A DNA stretch of 64,000 nt from Cryptomeria japonica (lineage: Eukaryota; Streptophyta; Pinopsida; Cupressales; Cupressaceae): contig NC_081407.1 of assembly GCF_030272615.1 (NCBI RefSeq), positions 380,970,179 to 381,034,178 of the forward strand. The letters are read 5' to 3'. The notes beneath the pieces were generated by a model. It was not told where the DNA came from. It did not search any database and worked only from the letters and a program-made list of their open reading frames with translations. Position 1 is the first letter of the stretch; every line of letters begins with the position of its first letter. The translations under genes were made by a program, and so were the position numbers. Positions 26,026 through 39,173 of this stretch are shown one piece after another.

Positions 26026-27170
26026 ATGATGATAGCTTTGGCAGAGAGGTGGCATAGCGACACCAACACCTTCCATCTGGAAACAAGGGAGATGATGGTG
26101 ATGTCTGAGGATATGTATAGGATCTTGTGGATTCGTGTTGTTGGTGACCTTCCATATGAGCATACTAAGGAGGGTGGTACTGAGGCTTTCCGACGGGTAT
26201 TATAGGATGAGTGGATTAGTGGATACGAGATCCAGTGGTAGGAAATAGCAGATAGTTATGCACCATTGCCTTCTATTCTTGCAAGTTTTATTGGAGGTTT
26301 TCTATGTCTTGACCGTAGGTCAAAGGGACTGGTTGTGGGCTGGGGGTTAGTGTTGGAGGATATGGTGACAAAGGGTAGGAGATTTGTTTGGGGTTCATGC
26401 ATGATAGCCCACCTGTACAGGGAGCTCCATCAGGTGGTGTATCGGGGATACACCAATCTATCAGTAGGGGATGCATTGCTACAGGTGTGGGCCTGGGAGC
26501 ACATATTGGTTACGTGGCCACTAGCAGACAAAGACAAACTAGTCGTTCGCCCCTATGTATTTACGTACATAGGTGTTGTTGTCCAACGTAAGCTAGCAAA
26601 CTAGAGTATTGGCACTGAGTATTAGATGATTTGGATATGGTCATCTGGAGGTTGTATCTGGATTGTGAGGCCGGATTCGAGCACACATGAAAGATGCCAT
26701 ATACTTTTTCGTCATGATTTTTTATTAGTTGGATGCCTTTCATCATTGAGAGGTTCTTACATGGCAAGGTATACCAACAATATGGTCGTCAACGAGGTAT
26801 GCCACAGGGAGCTTTCTTATACGCCCGTCACCAGTAGGATGTGTCGGAGTGGGGTCCTACCATCTCTTTTGACATAGTTGTAACAGAGTATATGAGCCTG
26901 GGTGTATAGACGTGGGATTATGTCACTGGGTTTATTGATGTTGGTATGATAGTGGAGTATTCACAATTTTGGATATCCCATGTAGTGCCACGATTGTTCG
27001 ATCCAGCTGAGCCAGTGCCACCCTTCAATGATGAGGAGGAGGATAGACCACAGGGCCATGAAGGGAAGAGATGCAGGGATGATGATGAGGGAGATGATGA
27101 GAAGGAGGTTGCTGGTGATGGTGGTTGTGTTGTTGTAAGAGTTATCCAGGAGACAAGGATGGCAAGTTAG
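26026..27170 (+). pseudogene. Antisense ORF of element B: plant mobile domain protein, broken
   Basis: On the plus strand, opposite to gag-pol, the frame from ATG 26026 reads MMIALAERWHSDTNTFHL and then EDMYRILWIRVVGDLPYE, the hallmark start of the plant mobile domain (aminotransferase-like, PF10536). It continues through FIGGFLCLDR, YRELHQVV and LLQVWAWEHI. TAG codons interrupt at 26203-26205 and 26239-26241. Near 26600 a frameshift moves the frame to a continuation with VLDDLDMVIWRLYLD and FLHGKVYQQYGRQRGMP, again with several stops. The tail is acidic (DDDEGDDEKE). Antisense mobile-domain ORFs between pol and the 3' LTR are known in Tat-lineage elements. Host relatives of this domain act in silencing and genome stability; the role in the element is not established. 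Confidence 0.8.
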
Positions 27171-29531
27171 AGGAGGAGATCAAAGATCCTCCCTCCACTA
27201 GTTACATAGACAGGGGAAACAAGTACATCTTCTCAGGCTCCTAGTCAGATTTGTGTGCCCTTGCAGTAGCCGGATGCACAAATTGGGGCATTATAGGTCT
27301 TTGTTCAACGGTTATAGGTATAGGTGGCACAAAAACAAAGCCAAATTGTAGCATAACAGAGACAGATTTCCTAGCTGCAGATAGAGAGGGATACTACACT
27401 AGAGCGATAGGGTCAAGCAAAGGCCTTGGCTGATAGTTTAGATAGAGTAGTAGTAGGAGCCCCTCTTAGAGACACTTTGAGAGAGATCCAGTACTCGGCC
27501 AAAGAGGTCAAGTACTATAGGTGATTATATGAGGATTTGGTCCCTAGAGAGCATAGAGCACCGATCTTTGCAGTTGTGGCTGCAACCAGATCAGGATGAA
27601 GTCACACCAGAACTGACAATAGGGGTGTGATAGGGCCATTACAATGAGACCCGCCTTAAAGAGATCCTGGGGCATGAACATCTGGTGGTCATATTGGTGC
27701 TATGAGACCTTCTACATATGGATGTAGCCATGCCTACTTGTACCATTTGTGATATAGATCATTCCTTTTTATGTATCTCATATACAGATATGATATTATT
27801 TGTATACTTGACCTTGATTTGAGATTTATGTGAGATGAGACAATGATTTTTGTTGGTTCCACATGTGATGCTTATTCATGATGATGTGTTTTTTAATATG
27901 ATGATGCTTATGGATGTCATGATTTCTATTTATATGCTTGCAGACGTTTATATGTGATGATTCATGTTCATGAATGCATATGATATTGTGACTTATTTGA
28001 CGATGATCCTACATGGTTCTTTTGATATATGTATGATGATTTTTAGATGTTTTATGTGCATGTCTACAGGATTTTATGGTTATGGATGCAAGTGGTGTTA
28101 ATGCAGTGTGTTCTTTCTATTTGATAAGTGATTTTATGATGATGTGATCTATATGTTTTGAAGGTGATATATCCTTATATGATGAGTTTATGATGATGTA
28201 CAATGTGATGTATTTTCCTATGGATGAATGCTTATATGTTTTTATGTGATGTATGGATGTATGATGATGTTATGATGCAAATACCCTTAATGTTATGGAT
28301 AAATGATACTTATGTACTAATGTGATGATGGACGTGCATTTATGCATATGTGGCTATAATGATAATGGATAAGTGTTGTATGAAGGATAAATGCAATCTA
28401 TATGGTATGTAATGAAATACAATGTTTTTTCAATTAATGTAATGATTAAAATTATATGAAACTAAATGTCAAGATAACGATATGGAATCCATATTAACCA
28501 TGCAAGTGTAAGAATATAACATTGTCATTCCATTGGTCAATTGTCTGTGCTCTTTTTGTCATCACCGAGCTCTTGAAATGTTGTAAGTTAGTACAAACAT
28601 CAATGGTATAATTGAACCATGATGACCTCAGTACAACTTACATGGATTTTGATATTGCAAAATGACACAAGCGTCAAGGTATATGTGAACCAAGATGACC
28701 TGAGTGTTGTTTGCATAAAACAGACAAGAGTCGACCATTGAGTATATACAAATGTGAAATGTCTTCAATGATACGTTTCCAATCATGTCTTGGGAAAAAT
28801 TTGCACAGTACTAATGATCGACTTACAGATAGAAAACAAAGAAAAATATTAGACCCCTTCCTTGCTTCTCTAGTTCTACACATCCTTGAGTTTCTCCAGA
28901 GATATGATAATCCAAAAATTAAGATACAAATAGTCAAATCTTATGCTAAAGTAATCAAACCATGATTCATAATAGATCATCCATTGTGTGTCATTTTGTA
29001 CTGATTAGGAAATTGAGTATGATGATTGGTTTGAAATGTGTTTTTGTTTGTTCCATGTTGTCTTGTGTTTGGATTCGATTGTTTTGATGCTCATCAGTGA
29101 GTTTCATGATCTTTATCTGCGAGATATGTCTATGTTCATGCAGTTGTTGTTTTTTTGAAAACCAAAAGGTGAATTTTGCCCCCAACGAAGCCAAGATTTT
29201 TGCCCTCAGCCCTGGGCACAACTGTTGATATGGATATATACATTGATTACCAAGCCATGGCGATATATTATATGGGTAAATTGTTGTAGACAATGAAGGA
29301 CAATGACTACACTAAGTGTGTCCAAGATTAAACTGCATTAAATAGATGTGTCGATTGATGGCCTAGATGGAAAAGGGTATGATATATGTATTGATAGATA
29401 GAATTCTAATCTATCACAAATAGCATCTGTTGCCAAGTTTTCACTACTTTCTTTTATTACACTTTTTTATTTTTATAATATTTTTGTATTATTCTTGATT
29501 TTTTCTTTTGCTTTTCCATGCATTGGATGAC
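27171..29531. other. Element B noncoding region between antisense ORF and integrase
   Basis: This contains low-complexity TGATGATG-rich sequence (about 27870-28440) and no coding frame I can support. A comparable ATGATG-rich stretch occurs at 22030-22330 in element A at the same relative place. Confidence 0.6.
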
Positions 29532-32500
29532 TCAAGTGTAAAACTTATTGAGATGAATTTTGTTGATAGGTTCATCAAATATGTCTCCTTCTGATGTACA
29601 TAACTGATATGCCCCTGATCCATAGGCTGATATGATGACAAAAGGACCCAACCAGTTTGGTTCAAACTTGCCTTTCTTTTCTCGATCCTATTGATTGTGG
29701 GGATTTTCCTTCAATGCTAAGTCACCAATTTGAAATGCCCTTGGTTTTACTCTATGGTTGTAGCTCCTACACATGCATTATTGGTATGCTTTGAAGTGAT
29801 TAAAATCATGTTGATGGCATTCATCCAGCAACTCTAATTCTTGCAGTCAGTTTACTCTGTACTCCTCATCCGGAATGAGTCCTTTCAGTGATAAGTGATG
29901 GATTTTCAACCTCATTGGGTAAAATGGCCTATGATCCATATACTAGTGAGTATGGTGTGGCTCATGTAGGTGTGTGGATGCTGGTTTGGTATGCCCATAA
30001 GGCGGGATTCAACTGAATATGCCAATCATGACCAACATCATTCAGTGCTTTCTTTAGGATTTTCATAATAGTATTGTTTGAAGCCTTTGTTTGGCCATTC
30101 CCCTTACGATAATAAGGTATGGAGAAGTGATGCTAGATACAAAATTTGTCACAAACTTCTTGTACATCTTGATTTTTGAAGGGTCCACCATTATCAGTGA
30201 TAATGGAGTTGGGGATGCAATACCGACAAATAAGATACTTTAGAATGAAGAAAGATATTTGCTTGTCGATAACAGTAGTTAATGGAACAACCTCAATCTA
30301 TTTTGTCAAATACTCAGCCATTGGATGAGGAGGGATGAATCTTACCCATGAGGTCAAGTCCCCACTAACAAAAGGCCATGATGTAGTGAATGGTTGCAGC
30401 TCCTGTGTCGATGCAAGTTTTCAGGCATTTTCTAGCAAATTTGTAGGATTATTTTTTCATGGTTGGCCAATAATACCCCATCCTTAGAATTCTCTTGGCT
30501 AGAGTAGGACCACTTTAATGTGTTCCACAAATACCTTCATGAAGTTCTTGTAAGGTATTTTTTAGATTCGTTATGATCGAGACACCGAAAGAGAGTATCA
30601 TCAAGACCTCGTCTAAAAAGTGTATTGTTAGTTAGGGTGTAACGAGCTGCTTGATGTATAAAGTTGCATTCTTGGTTTCTAGACAAATATGGTGGAAGGG
30701 TAGTATCTTTTAGGTATGAGTAGATCTTTCCATAGAGTGGTGAGTCAAAATCGACTAGGTGGAATATGACCTGGGATTCAGGATTATCGTGGGCAGGGAA
30801 AAATAATTTATCCACCAAGAACTCATAATAACTCTATCTTTCTGGTATTTGTGGGAGTGATGCAATAGTTGCCATGGCATCTACAACTTTGTTATCCAGC
30901 CTGGGGGTTTGTTTGAATTTGATATCCACAAAGTATTTCTTGAAGTCGTCCACCATTATTTTATATGGCATCAGCTTGTCATCCTTTGTTTGATAGCCAT
31001 CATTGACCTTATTGATGACTAATTGAGAGTCACCAAAGACTTATAATTATGTGATCTTCCATTCTACTACTACTTTGATTCCTGTTATCAAGGATTTGTA
31101 TTCAACTATGTTGTTTGTGCAAGGGAACATTAACCTGTAATATCTTGGGATGATGTGTCCTTGTGGAGTGACGAATAGGATGTCGACACCTGAACCATGT
31201 TGTGTGTATGATCCATCAAAGTATAAAACCCATGGTTGTGTTGTGACTATGAGAACATTTGTGTTAGTAAATTCAACATGCATTGGATGATTGTCTTGTA
31301 ATGAGGCTTCTGCTAACTAATCTTCTATAGCTTGACCTTTGATTGCTCTTTTGTTTGTATAGTGAATGTCAAACTCACTCAAGATCATCACCCATTTATC
31401 TAGTCTTCCTATTAAAGAAGCTTTGTTGAGTAGATACTTTAATGGGTCTATTTTTGCTATTAGCTTGATTGTGGGAGCTATCATATAGTGTTGAAACTTT
31501 TGGGAAGCGAACACCACAACTAAACAAGTTTTTTCAATGAAGGTATAGTTGAGCTCATATCCATTCAATGTTCTGTTGATGTACTAAATTGCTCTTTCTT
31601 TTCCTGTTGAATCTTCGTGTGCTAATAAAGCTCCTAAAGATACCTCCATGACTGATATGTAGAGAAGTAGAGGTATGTATGCGATCTACGGCACCAATAT
31701 GGGGGGATTCATTGGGTACTGCTTTAATTGATGGAATGATTTTGCACATTTGTCTTCCCATCTGAAAGGAACATTCTTGTGGAGTAGGTGAGTGAAAGGG
31801 AGGCACTTGTCAGCTAGTTGAGCAATGAATCTTCTGATGGATTGTAGTTGTCCCTGTAGAGATCTTAGCTGACTGATATTTTTAGGAGGTGGCATCTTCA
31901 TGATTGCTTGTTATTTTGCATGATCTACCTCAATGCCTTTATTTGATACTATGTATCCCAATAGTTTTTCGGATGTTACATCGAAGAAACTTTTTTGGGT
32001 TCAGTTGCACATTAAATTGTTCTAGCCTTTGAAAGATTTTGTCAAGAATCTCCAGATGTCCTTCTCTTGTGAATGATTTAGCTAATAGTTCATCTACATA
32101 GTCTTCCATGAATGTGTGCATCATATCATCAAAGATTGTGGTCATAGCTCTTTGATAGGTTGCTCTTGCATTCTTTAAACCAAAACACATGTCATTCCAG
32201 CAGTAGGTACCCCATGAACATGTAAATGTTGTTTTATTTTGGTCTTCTAGGGCTATTTTTATTTGATTATAGCCTAATAAACCATCCATAAGTGATAACA
32301 TGGCATGTCCAGCTGTTAAATCTATAATTATATTGATGTTGGGTAAAAGAAAATTATCCTTAGGGAAAGCCTTATTCAGATCTCTAACGTCAGTGCATAT
32401 CCTAATACTTTTGTCTGGTTTTGAAATAGGTACTATGTTAGAGATCCACTCGGCATAGTCGACTGGTTGGATGAAACCGACATCCAGCAGTTTCTTTAGT

Positions 32501-34800
32501 TCTTCTTTGACTAGCAATGCCACATGTGGATTCATTTTTCTCATCTTTTGTTTGACAGGTTTGGCTCCTGGAGCTATGGATAAATGGTGCATGATCAAGT
32601 TTGGATCTATCCCTGGCATATTTGCATACGACCAGGCAAAGTTGATTTGTTTTTCTTTGAAAAAATTTGTGAAACTTGGTTTCTCTTTATCTGTTAAGGA
32701 TGTCGTCAGATGCAATGTCTTTGCTATCTTTGTTGTGTTGATGTTTATTGATTGTGTTGGCTCAATAAATTTTGGTGATCTCTCCTGATAGTGCTTAGGA
32801 AGAGTATCAATTCTTTCATCCGTCAGTGCCTCAAAGAGGTTTTCATGACTAGATATGTCCTTTCTTTTTACTTTTTTCGTTATCTAATACTATCACTAGA
32901 TGGTTTTCACCATTAGATCTTTTTTGTGTTTTATTTGTTTTGCGACTTAAAGACTTGGCACTCCGCTGGTTGAAGATATCGTCATGAGTTTCACTGGTGG
33001 ATCATGTTTTAGGGTTCACTGGGCAGAGGTAATGGAAAATAGTGTCATCATCTAGAAAGATAGGTATATTGAGTTGTTCAGGTTGTTCCTAGTCTATGAG
33101 TTCAGGATATAAGAGGGGTAAGGAATTGTTAGGTGGATTAAGGTCTAATTCTATAAGGGTCATGATACAGACATTGTTAAAGTTATCAACAAGATCAAGG
33201 CCTATGATGGTGCTCTCCTCAGGATTGTCCATCTCGTATTGGATCTGCTCGTTCTCACTAGCATCATAGATATGTTGTGGTCCAAATTTAAATGATCAAG
33301 ACCCTCAACCTTATCCTTTGCAAAGTATGGGCGTATAGGTATGAACCACGTCTATATCAATGTTCAATTACATCAGAATAAGTATCCCACTCCCATTCAT
33401 TTGAGTCTATGTCAGACTTGTCCTGTAGTTTATGGAATTACTCATAGAAATTTTGAGTTATTGTTGCTTTCCTGATGGCAAATTGTTTTTGTCATTGTGT
33501 ACATTCCTCATTTTATCACTTTTGGATTACTTTTTCTGCCTCTTGTTGTTGTGCTATTTCCTATTTCTTTTGTTGTCGCCATGTGGATTCTTGTTGTTGA
33601 TTATGTTGCCATGTGGACTTTTGTTGTTGATTTTGTTGATCAAGTTGATGTTGATGTTGTCCATATCCTAGTCCAGATTTTCCTTGGAAAATTGTGAGTA
33701 TGGTTGAATTGGTTCTATGATACCCTCTTGTTGTTTGCCGATAGGACCTTTTCTCGCATATCCCATACTTTGCATGATTCTCATTGCCATATTGCTCTAT
33801 TGGGATTATGACACTTAACATTGTTGCTCGTGTGTCTATCTCATCCTTTTATAACTAGTTCAAGACATCTTTGTGTTTTGTTTCATTTGCTAATGTTCCT
33901 GCTTGGATAAACATAACATCAAAGAGTTTGATGGGTTGTGAATATTTTTGCTTGGATGTTGATGGTTGGCCATGAGACCTTGGTGAAGGTGAAATTGGAA
34001 ATTTTGGTAGACATAAGGATGGTTCAAAAGAGTATTCTCCCATGCCTTTGTCCTTTAACTTCAATTTTTTCTCAAAATCTATGGATAGAGAGTTGAGTTG
34101 GTCTTTACTATTTGATGATGTGGAAGCGAGAGCTTCCCTGTTGTGTGGTAAGAGAACATTTTGTGTTGCTTTGAGATTATTGCAATACTAAAAAGGATTA
34201 GTGTCTGCTAAGATGGAAATCTCTTGTCCATCGTATGATAATTTTAGGCATTGGTGGTATGTAGATGGTACTGCCTGCATTTCATGAATCCACAGACAAC
34301 CCATATTATGTTGTAAGTCAAGTCTATGTCCAAGACTTCACATAGAGTGTCCCTTTGAACGGGTCCTACTTGAATGGGTAATACCATGAGCCCTTTAGAT
34401 GATCTTTCTTTGTCATCATATGCTTTTATTGTTATCTTTTTCCTGGGATCAATGGTTATTTTTGAGAAACCCAATGCACAGATAAGTTTTATAGTACAAA
34501 TATTTAGACCGGCTCCTCCAGCTATTAGTACATGTTTAACTCGATGTTTATAGACCTGGACTTCAATATAGACTGGAGTATTATGTGGATGACTCAAAGA
34601 GACGTTATCATATTTTAAAAATAATAGATTATGAGGCATGGTTAAATGCCCCACCATGGCTTGGAATTGATCAATATCTAGGTTATTTGGAACTGTAGTG
34701 TCAACAAGAGCTCTTTCTAGAATATCCTTGTGTGCTAATGAGATTTTGAGAAGCTCTAATATTCATATGTGGGCTAGTTTTTTCTGCAATTGATTTACCA
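29532..34800 (-). pseudogene. Element B pol: protease, RT, RNase H, archaeal-type RNase H, integrase
   Basis: The protease segment (34244-34657) reads VLIAGGAGLNICT, where an Asp is expected at the first A, so the catalytic residue appears lost. The RT (31939-32715) has NMPGIDPNLIMHHL, DLNKAFPKDN and CFGLKNARATYQR; its catalytic box reads YVDE instead of YVDD. Gypsy RNase H follows (about 31317-31900), and then a second, archaeal-type RNase H (31047-31283) with LYFDGSYTQHGSG and CTNNIVEYKSL, diagnostic of the Tat lineage. Integrase (29532-30818) has decayed zinc-binding residues, SIITDNGG for the second Asp, NGQTKASN where the catalytic Glu is now Lys, and the GPF motif PNWLGPF. It ends at TGA 29532-29534. 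Several frames and stops are involved. Confidence 0.88.
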
Positions 34801-34807
34801 AGTTGTA

Positions 34808-35539
34808 TTACTTTTTCAGAGGAGAGGATGCTTTGGAAGTGCTTCCTTTAAAAACATACTTAGATTGGGCCCATGTAGTCACATTTACCGGGACTTGCTC
34901 TTGCCTATCCTTGATTTTAATGACATTGATTTGGTTGTTACATGTTGAGATGTGATTGATGACGTTGTTGTACACATGATTTATACGGCCTCCCTTGTTG
35001 TTGGAGGATGATGATTCTCCTTTGTCATAATTAGGAAGTGGATTCTTGAATGCTTCATGCTCATCATTGGTTTTATTTCCATCTACTGTTATATTGCCTT
35101 TGTCTAGTAAATCTTGAACCAAGTTATTCAATCTTAGGCAATCATTTGTTTGATGACATTTGCTTCGATGATACTCACAATGATGTGTGTCATTCCACCA
35201 TGGTGGTTTGACTTGTGGTTCAAAATCTCTCGTATTCAATAATGTGATGAGTTTGCTTGACAAATTTTCCTTGAATGTTGATTCAAGTGATTGCCCTGAA
35301 GGTGTAAATTTCCTCCGATATGGTACAGGGGATGGTTTTGGTTTGATATTTTTTGAATTGTTGACTGGTGTAGTTTCCGATAAGTTCAATATTGGTTATT
35401 TGGGTTTTACATTATGAATGTCGACTACACCATCATTGACTATGTTCTTGTTTCTCGTCTAGAATTTGGATTTGTTAGCGTTGTTATTGTTATTGTTATT
35501 GTTATTGTTATTGTTATTGTTATTGTTATTGTTCTTGTT

Positions 35540-35636
<97 letters not shown>

Positions 35637-36629
35637 GAAATATTGGTACCTTCTTTAGATAATTTCAAGGTTCCCCTTTTGATCAAGGTTTCTTCTATTT
35701 TGGTACCATTAACGATCAATTTTTGAAACTAGGTGGACATTGCAATTGGAGTTGATAACTCATTTCGCTACCAAGATTGTCCATAAATATCTCCATCCTT
35801 TCCATTTCAGGTACCATGCGAGGGTATCTAGAAATCAATCATATCCATCTTTGAAGGAATTTCATGAATGGTTCATTGTTTTTCTATTTGGTATTGCAAA
35901 GATCAAGCATGGTTATCTCATGTTGGATATTGTAAGAGTATTGTGATACAAATTTGTTTACCGACTCTTCAAATGATTTTAGGGTTAGTGCGAGTTTTGA
36001 GAGCCATTCCATAGTTTGTCCCCCTAGACTTCATGGAAACAATATCATCATATAAGTGTCATTATGTGTGAATTCTAAACTCATGGCGCAAAAATCCCTT
36101 ACATGATCTTGGGGGTTAGTTACGCCATTATACTTGTCATATTTGGGAATGTCGCAATTGGGTGGAAATGGTATCATGTTCAAACTTCTATCGAAAGGTT
36201 AGTGGCATATATTGTCCAAAAAATATCTTTTTTGTTGTACCTTGTTGCATGTCTTGCATCTGTTGTTGAAGATCTTGGATTTGTTGTGTCAATGTGTTCA
36301 AGGGCTAGTCATCATCTTGGTTATTATGGTGATGCCTTCTTGGCTCTTCTCTTGTCTCGTGATGTGTTCTTGGTTATTCATTATTGTCATGGTCATTGGT
36401 ATCATAGTTGTATACTCTTGGCTCTTCTTGTGTTTCCTGATTCAGTTGGTCCATATCAAAATAGACAAGGACCTTAATGCCTTTGCTTGTTAGCATGAGA
36501 AAGTATTTTTGCTTGTCAGACTCTATAAGTTTTTTGGAAACCAGGGTTTTCTTGAGCCGCTTGAATGAGTTCCTCAGTTACTTCATCTTCACTATCAGAA
36601 AATAAGGGGTTTGTTATCCTAGATCCCAT
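34808..36629 (-). pseudogene. Element B gag, with poly-Asn tract, broken
   Basis: Gag starts at ATG 36627-36629 (MGSRITNPLFSDSEDE). The capsid-like region around 36000-36180 reads CDIPKYDKYNGVTNPQDHVRDF, shortened here to its key part YDKYNG-NPQDHV, followed by a TMEWLSKL block. A GTT-repeat tract at 35480-35636 reads as about 50 Asn on this strand. The C-terminal part (34808-35389) has CEYHRSKCHQTNDC, a knuckle-like Cys/His block typical of Tat gag. Stops include TGA within FP-stop-SLGG, TAG at 35459-35461 and TAA near 35395. The frame of the poly-Asn segment is the same as that of the C-terminal segment. Confidence 0.83.
35480..35636. repeat. (GTT)n / (GTTATT)n microsatellite in gag
   Basis: About 157 bp of GTT and GTTATT repeats. 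On the minus strand it encodes the poly-Asn run of element B gag. Confidence 0.92.
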
Positions 36630-37422
36630 GATCAATTGTGATTGTAGTTCTTGTTCTCTACATTTTTTAGCGCAAGTTACAACTAGCATGTGAATTAGCT
36701 ATGTATAACTTGCTTCAATAAGTGATTGGATCCTCGGGTAGATAAGCCAAATTTATATTTCCTCCTTTGTTGACATGTTGTTATAGTGTCAATCTTTGTG
36801 AGAAAGCATGTGTTTTCAAGGATTTCTCGTCAAACTAAGTCCCACGACCGCATGAGTAAGTCTGAAATTGGTATAGGAATGTCTGATGTTTTAGAAAAAG
36901 TTTGCGGTTTATGTAAAGAAACTTTCTTCTATTTAAGATTGTCTCTTTACTAGACCTCTTTCTCTTCAAATTAGTTTTCTAACGAAGATTATTCTTCTTT
37001 AAGTGTTGAGCGGTGGCCATACAAGTGATCAAAGTTTCCTGTTTTGGATAGGTTGGTTTGAGAATAAATACTTTATTTTGATATCCAAGCTTACTAAGTC
37101 AAATAGAGGATTTTGATATCCCCCTTTTGATATGACTAAGCATGTCAAAGGATGTGATGAAGTTTCTGGATGAAGGATGAAATATCTTGATTTAGAAACT
37201 AAATTGTTTTGACCAACTTGGATAATCTAGCTAAGTATTTGATGTTGGTTTTGATTGAACTTTGAAACTAAGATCACTAGTTGATATCCTCTAATTTTTC
37301 TTGAAGAAAACATGTCTGTGATACTTGGATCTGAGAGAAGAGCTAAAAGGATATCTAAAAAGGATGTCAATTTTTTGAAAAAGTAGATAACTTGCTCTTT
37401 GTTTGAGACCAATTTTCAGACT

Positions 37423-37750
37423 ATGCGCTAAAATAGGTAGGGTAAGCACTAAATGATGAGTTAAATGCCCTACTTTGAGTTTCTAATGCGCTAAGTTGTC
37501 CTTCATATGCGCTAATATTTGTTGCCTATGCGCTAAGTTGTCCTTCATATGCGCTAATATTTGTTGCCTATGCGCTAATTGGTGTTTTTTATTGTTGAAA
37601 TTATGAAAATTATTTTGGGACTCGTGCATTATTGTTTGGTCTGGATGCACTATTGTTTGGCTCCTAAGAACTACTAAATGAGTAGTATGCGCTAAACTAG
37701 TTTTTGAATGCGCTAATATAAATTGTTGACGCACTAAGTTGTCCTAATTT
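37423..37750 (-). repeat. 21-bp phased TTAGCGCAT array in the gag leader, proximal block
   Basis: Plus-strand motif ATGCGCTAA (TTAGCGCAT on the minus strand) starts at 37423, 37444, 37465, 37486, 37507, 37528, 37549 and 37570. After a phase change it resumes at 37624, 37645, 37687, 37708 and 37729. All steps are 21 or 42 apart from the one phase change. Within the block, two 21-mers alternate (one containing gttgtccttc, the other tatttgttgc). The gag ATG lies about 800 bp downstream on the minus strand. Confidence 0.92.
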
Positions 37751-38782
37751 TGATAATTTTTTACAATTTCACTTGTGTTTGTGAAAATTTTGTTTTGTGA
37801 TGGATTATCTTCTAAAAATAATCTGAAAATACAGTAGCAAGCAAAAAGACAGTTTGCATAATCTAAACAATGAGTGTATGTTCAATATGATCTTTTTGAA
37901 TCCCTATTTGTTTTCATTGGTTTGAACAAGAAATACACATCAAGAAGACTCTCTTAATCTCAAAGGTCATTTAAAATATCAATAGCCCACACTTGATACT
38001 CCGTCATCTCAAACAACCCTATCACACCCTAAGGTGCGTTCATTTTTTTGCCTTTTGCCAGAAGTTGACCCAAAGAGAATTGCTTCTCAATTGGATCGTT
38101 TTCTTGGGAGATTTATAGTGAGTGTCTTGGGGACGGATTCTTCCCCACCCTTGCACTATGATATTAGAAATGTTTGGCTAACTGACTCGACGAGGTTTCT
38201 ACTTATAAATATTTTAGTAAGGCTTTTGTTTGGTCTTCAGTGATAAACTCCCTCGGGAGGCTTCCCAACCTTTAGAACAAATGCTTTACGTATCTCAAGG
38301 ATACTGGGGGAAGGCTAATCGTTGAGAAAAACTGTTGAACATGATTTTCACCACATCAACATTTGATTATAGTGGGTTGGAATAATTGGTGTTAGTCGTT
38401 CCCCTCTCACCAACCTTATCGGCTTCTTGGGAGGGTAGACCTGCTAAAGGATTTATCTTACTTGCAAAAATTGAAAGAAAGCAAGTAAAATGATATGTTT
38501 GGCTTTTTGATCACCCAATTAAGGGGAGAGCATATACCTGTTACATTCGATTCATGAAAGACACTCTTTCTTTTTAACCAAATATCGCGATGTTATCTAA
38601 ATGCTACTTTGGAAATTTTGTTCCAAAAGACATGGTGTTGATTTTATCCAAGATAGCAATTTATGAAAAGATAACAAATCTTGAACCTTGAAAATAAATC
38701 CTTGTCAACAAAATGAAATCATGTTTTAACAAAATGTCGACGTGGCTTTGTTTGTTTTATCATTGCAAAATAAAGTGGCTTG

Positions 38783-39040
38783 TTCTTTTTACCCCTTTGT
38801 GAAATGGAATTTTTTTTTGTTCTTTTTAATAGCCCAAAAGAAGTGTGAACTATTCTTGCAAAATAAAAGTTTGATTTGTTGTTCTTTTTACCCTTGCAAG
38901 AAAGCAAAATGAAGTTCTTTCTAGGCACCAAAATAGAGTGTGATTCTTTTTATGTACCAAAATGGATATGAAGATCTTTTTAAGTCTTTGCAAGAAAGGG
39001 AAAATGGGTTCTTTTTACCAACTTTGAAACGAAAACTAAT
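38783..39040. repeat. Degenerate ~31-bp tandem repeat in the element B leader
   Basis: A unit like ttcttttta...ccaaaatg starts at about 38783, 38820, 38882, 38915, 38944, 38974 and 39009, with spacings of 29-37 and one double step. It lies between the two 21-bp arrays. Confidence 0.65.
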
Positions 39041-39173
39041 CCAACTCCTTTTGACCCAGCAAACAAATGTTAGAACCTACAAGCAACCAACTAGCAAAAT
39101 CAATCTTAATGGTGGGCTTCAAAAATCCTATTTATTTCTTTTTTGTATTACAAATCATATTTGTTTTCCTGTT

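Noticed and set aside
35414-35726. Plus-strand poly-Val and poly-Leu frames
   Set aside because: They are shadows of the GTT repeat; the minus-strand poly-Asn frame is the one that fits gag.
38034-38243. Plus-strand 69-residue frame in the element B leader
   Set aside because: It lies in noncoding leader of a minus-strand element and has no domain.
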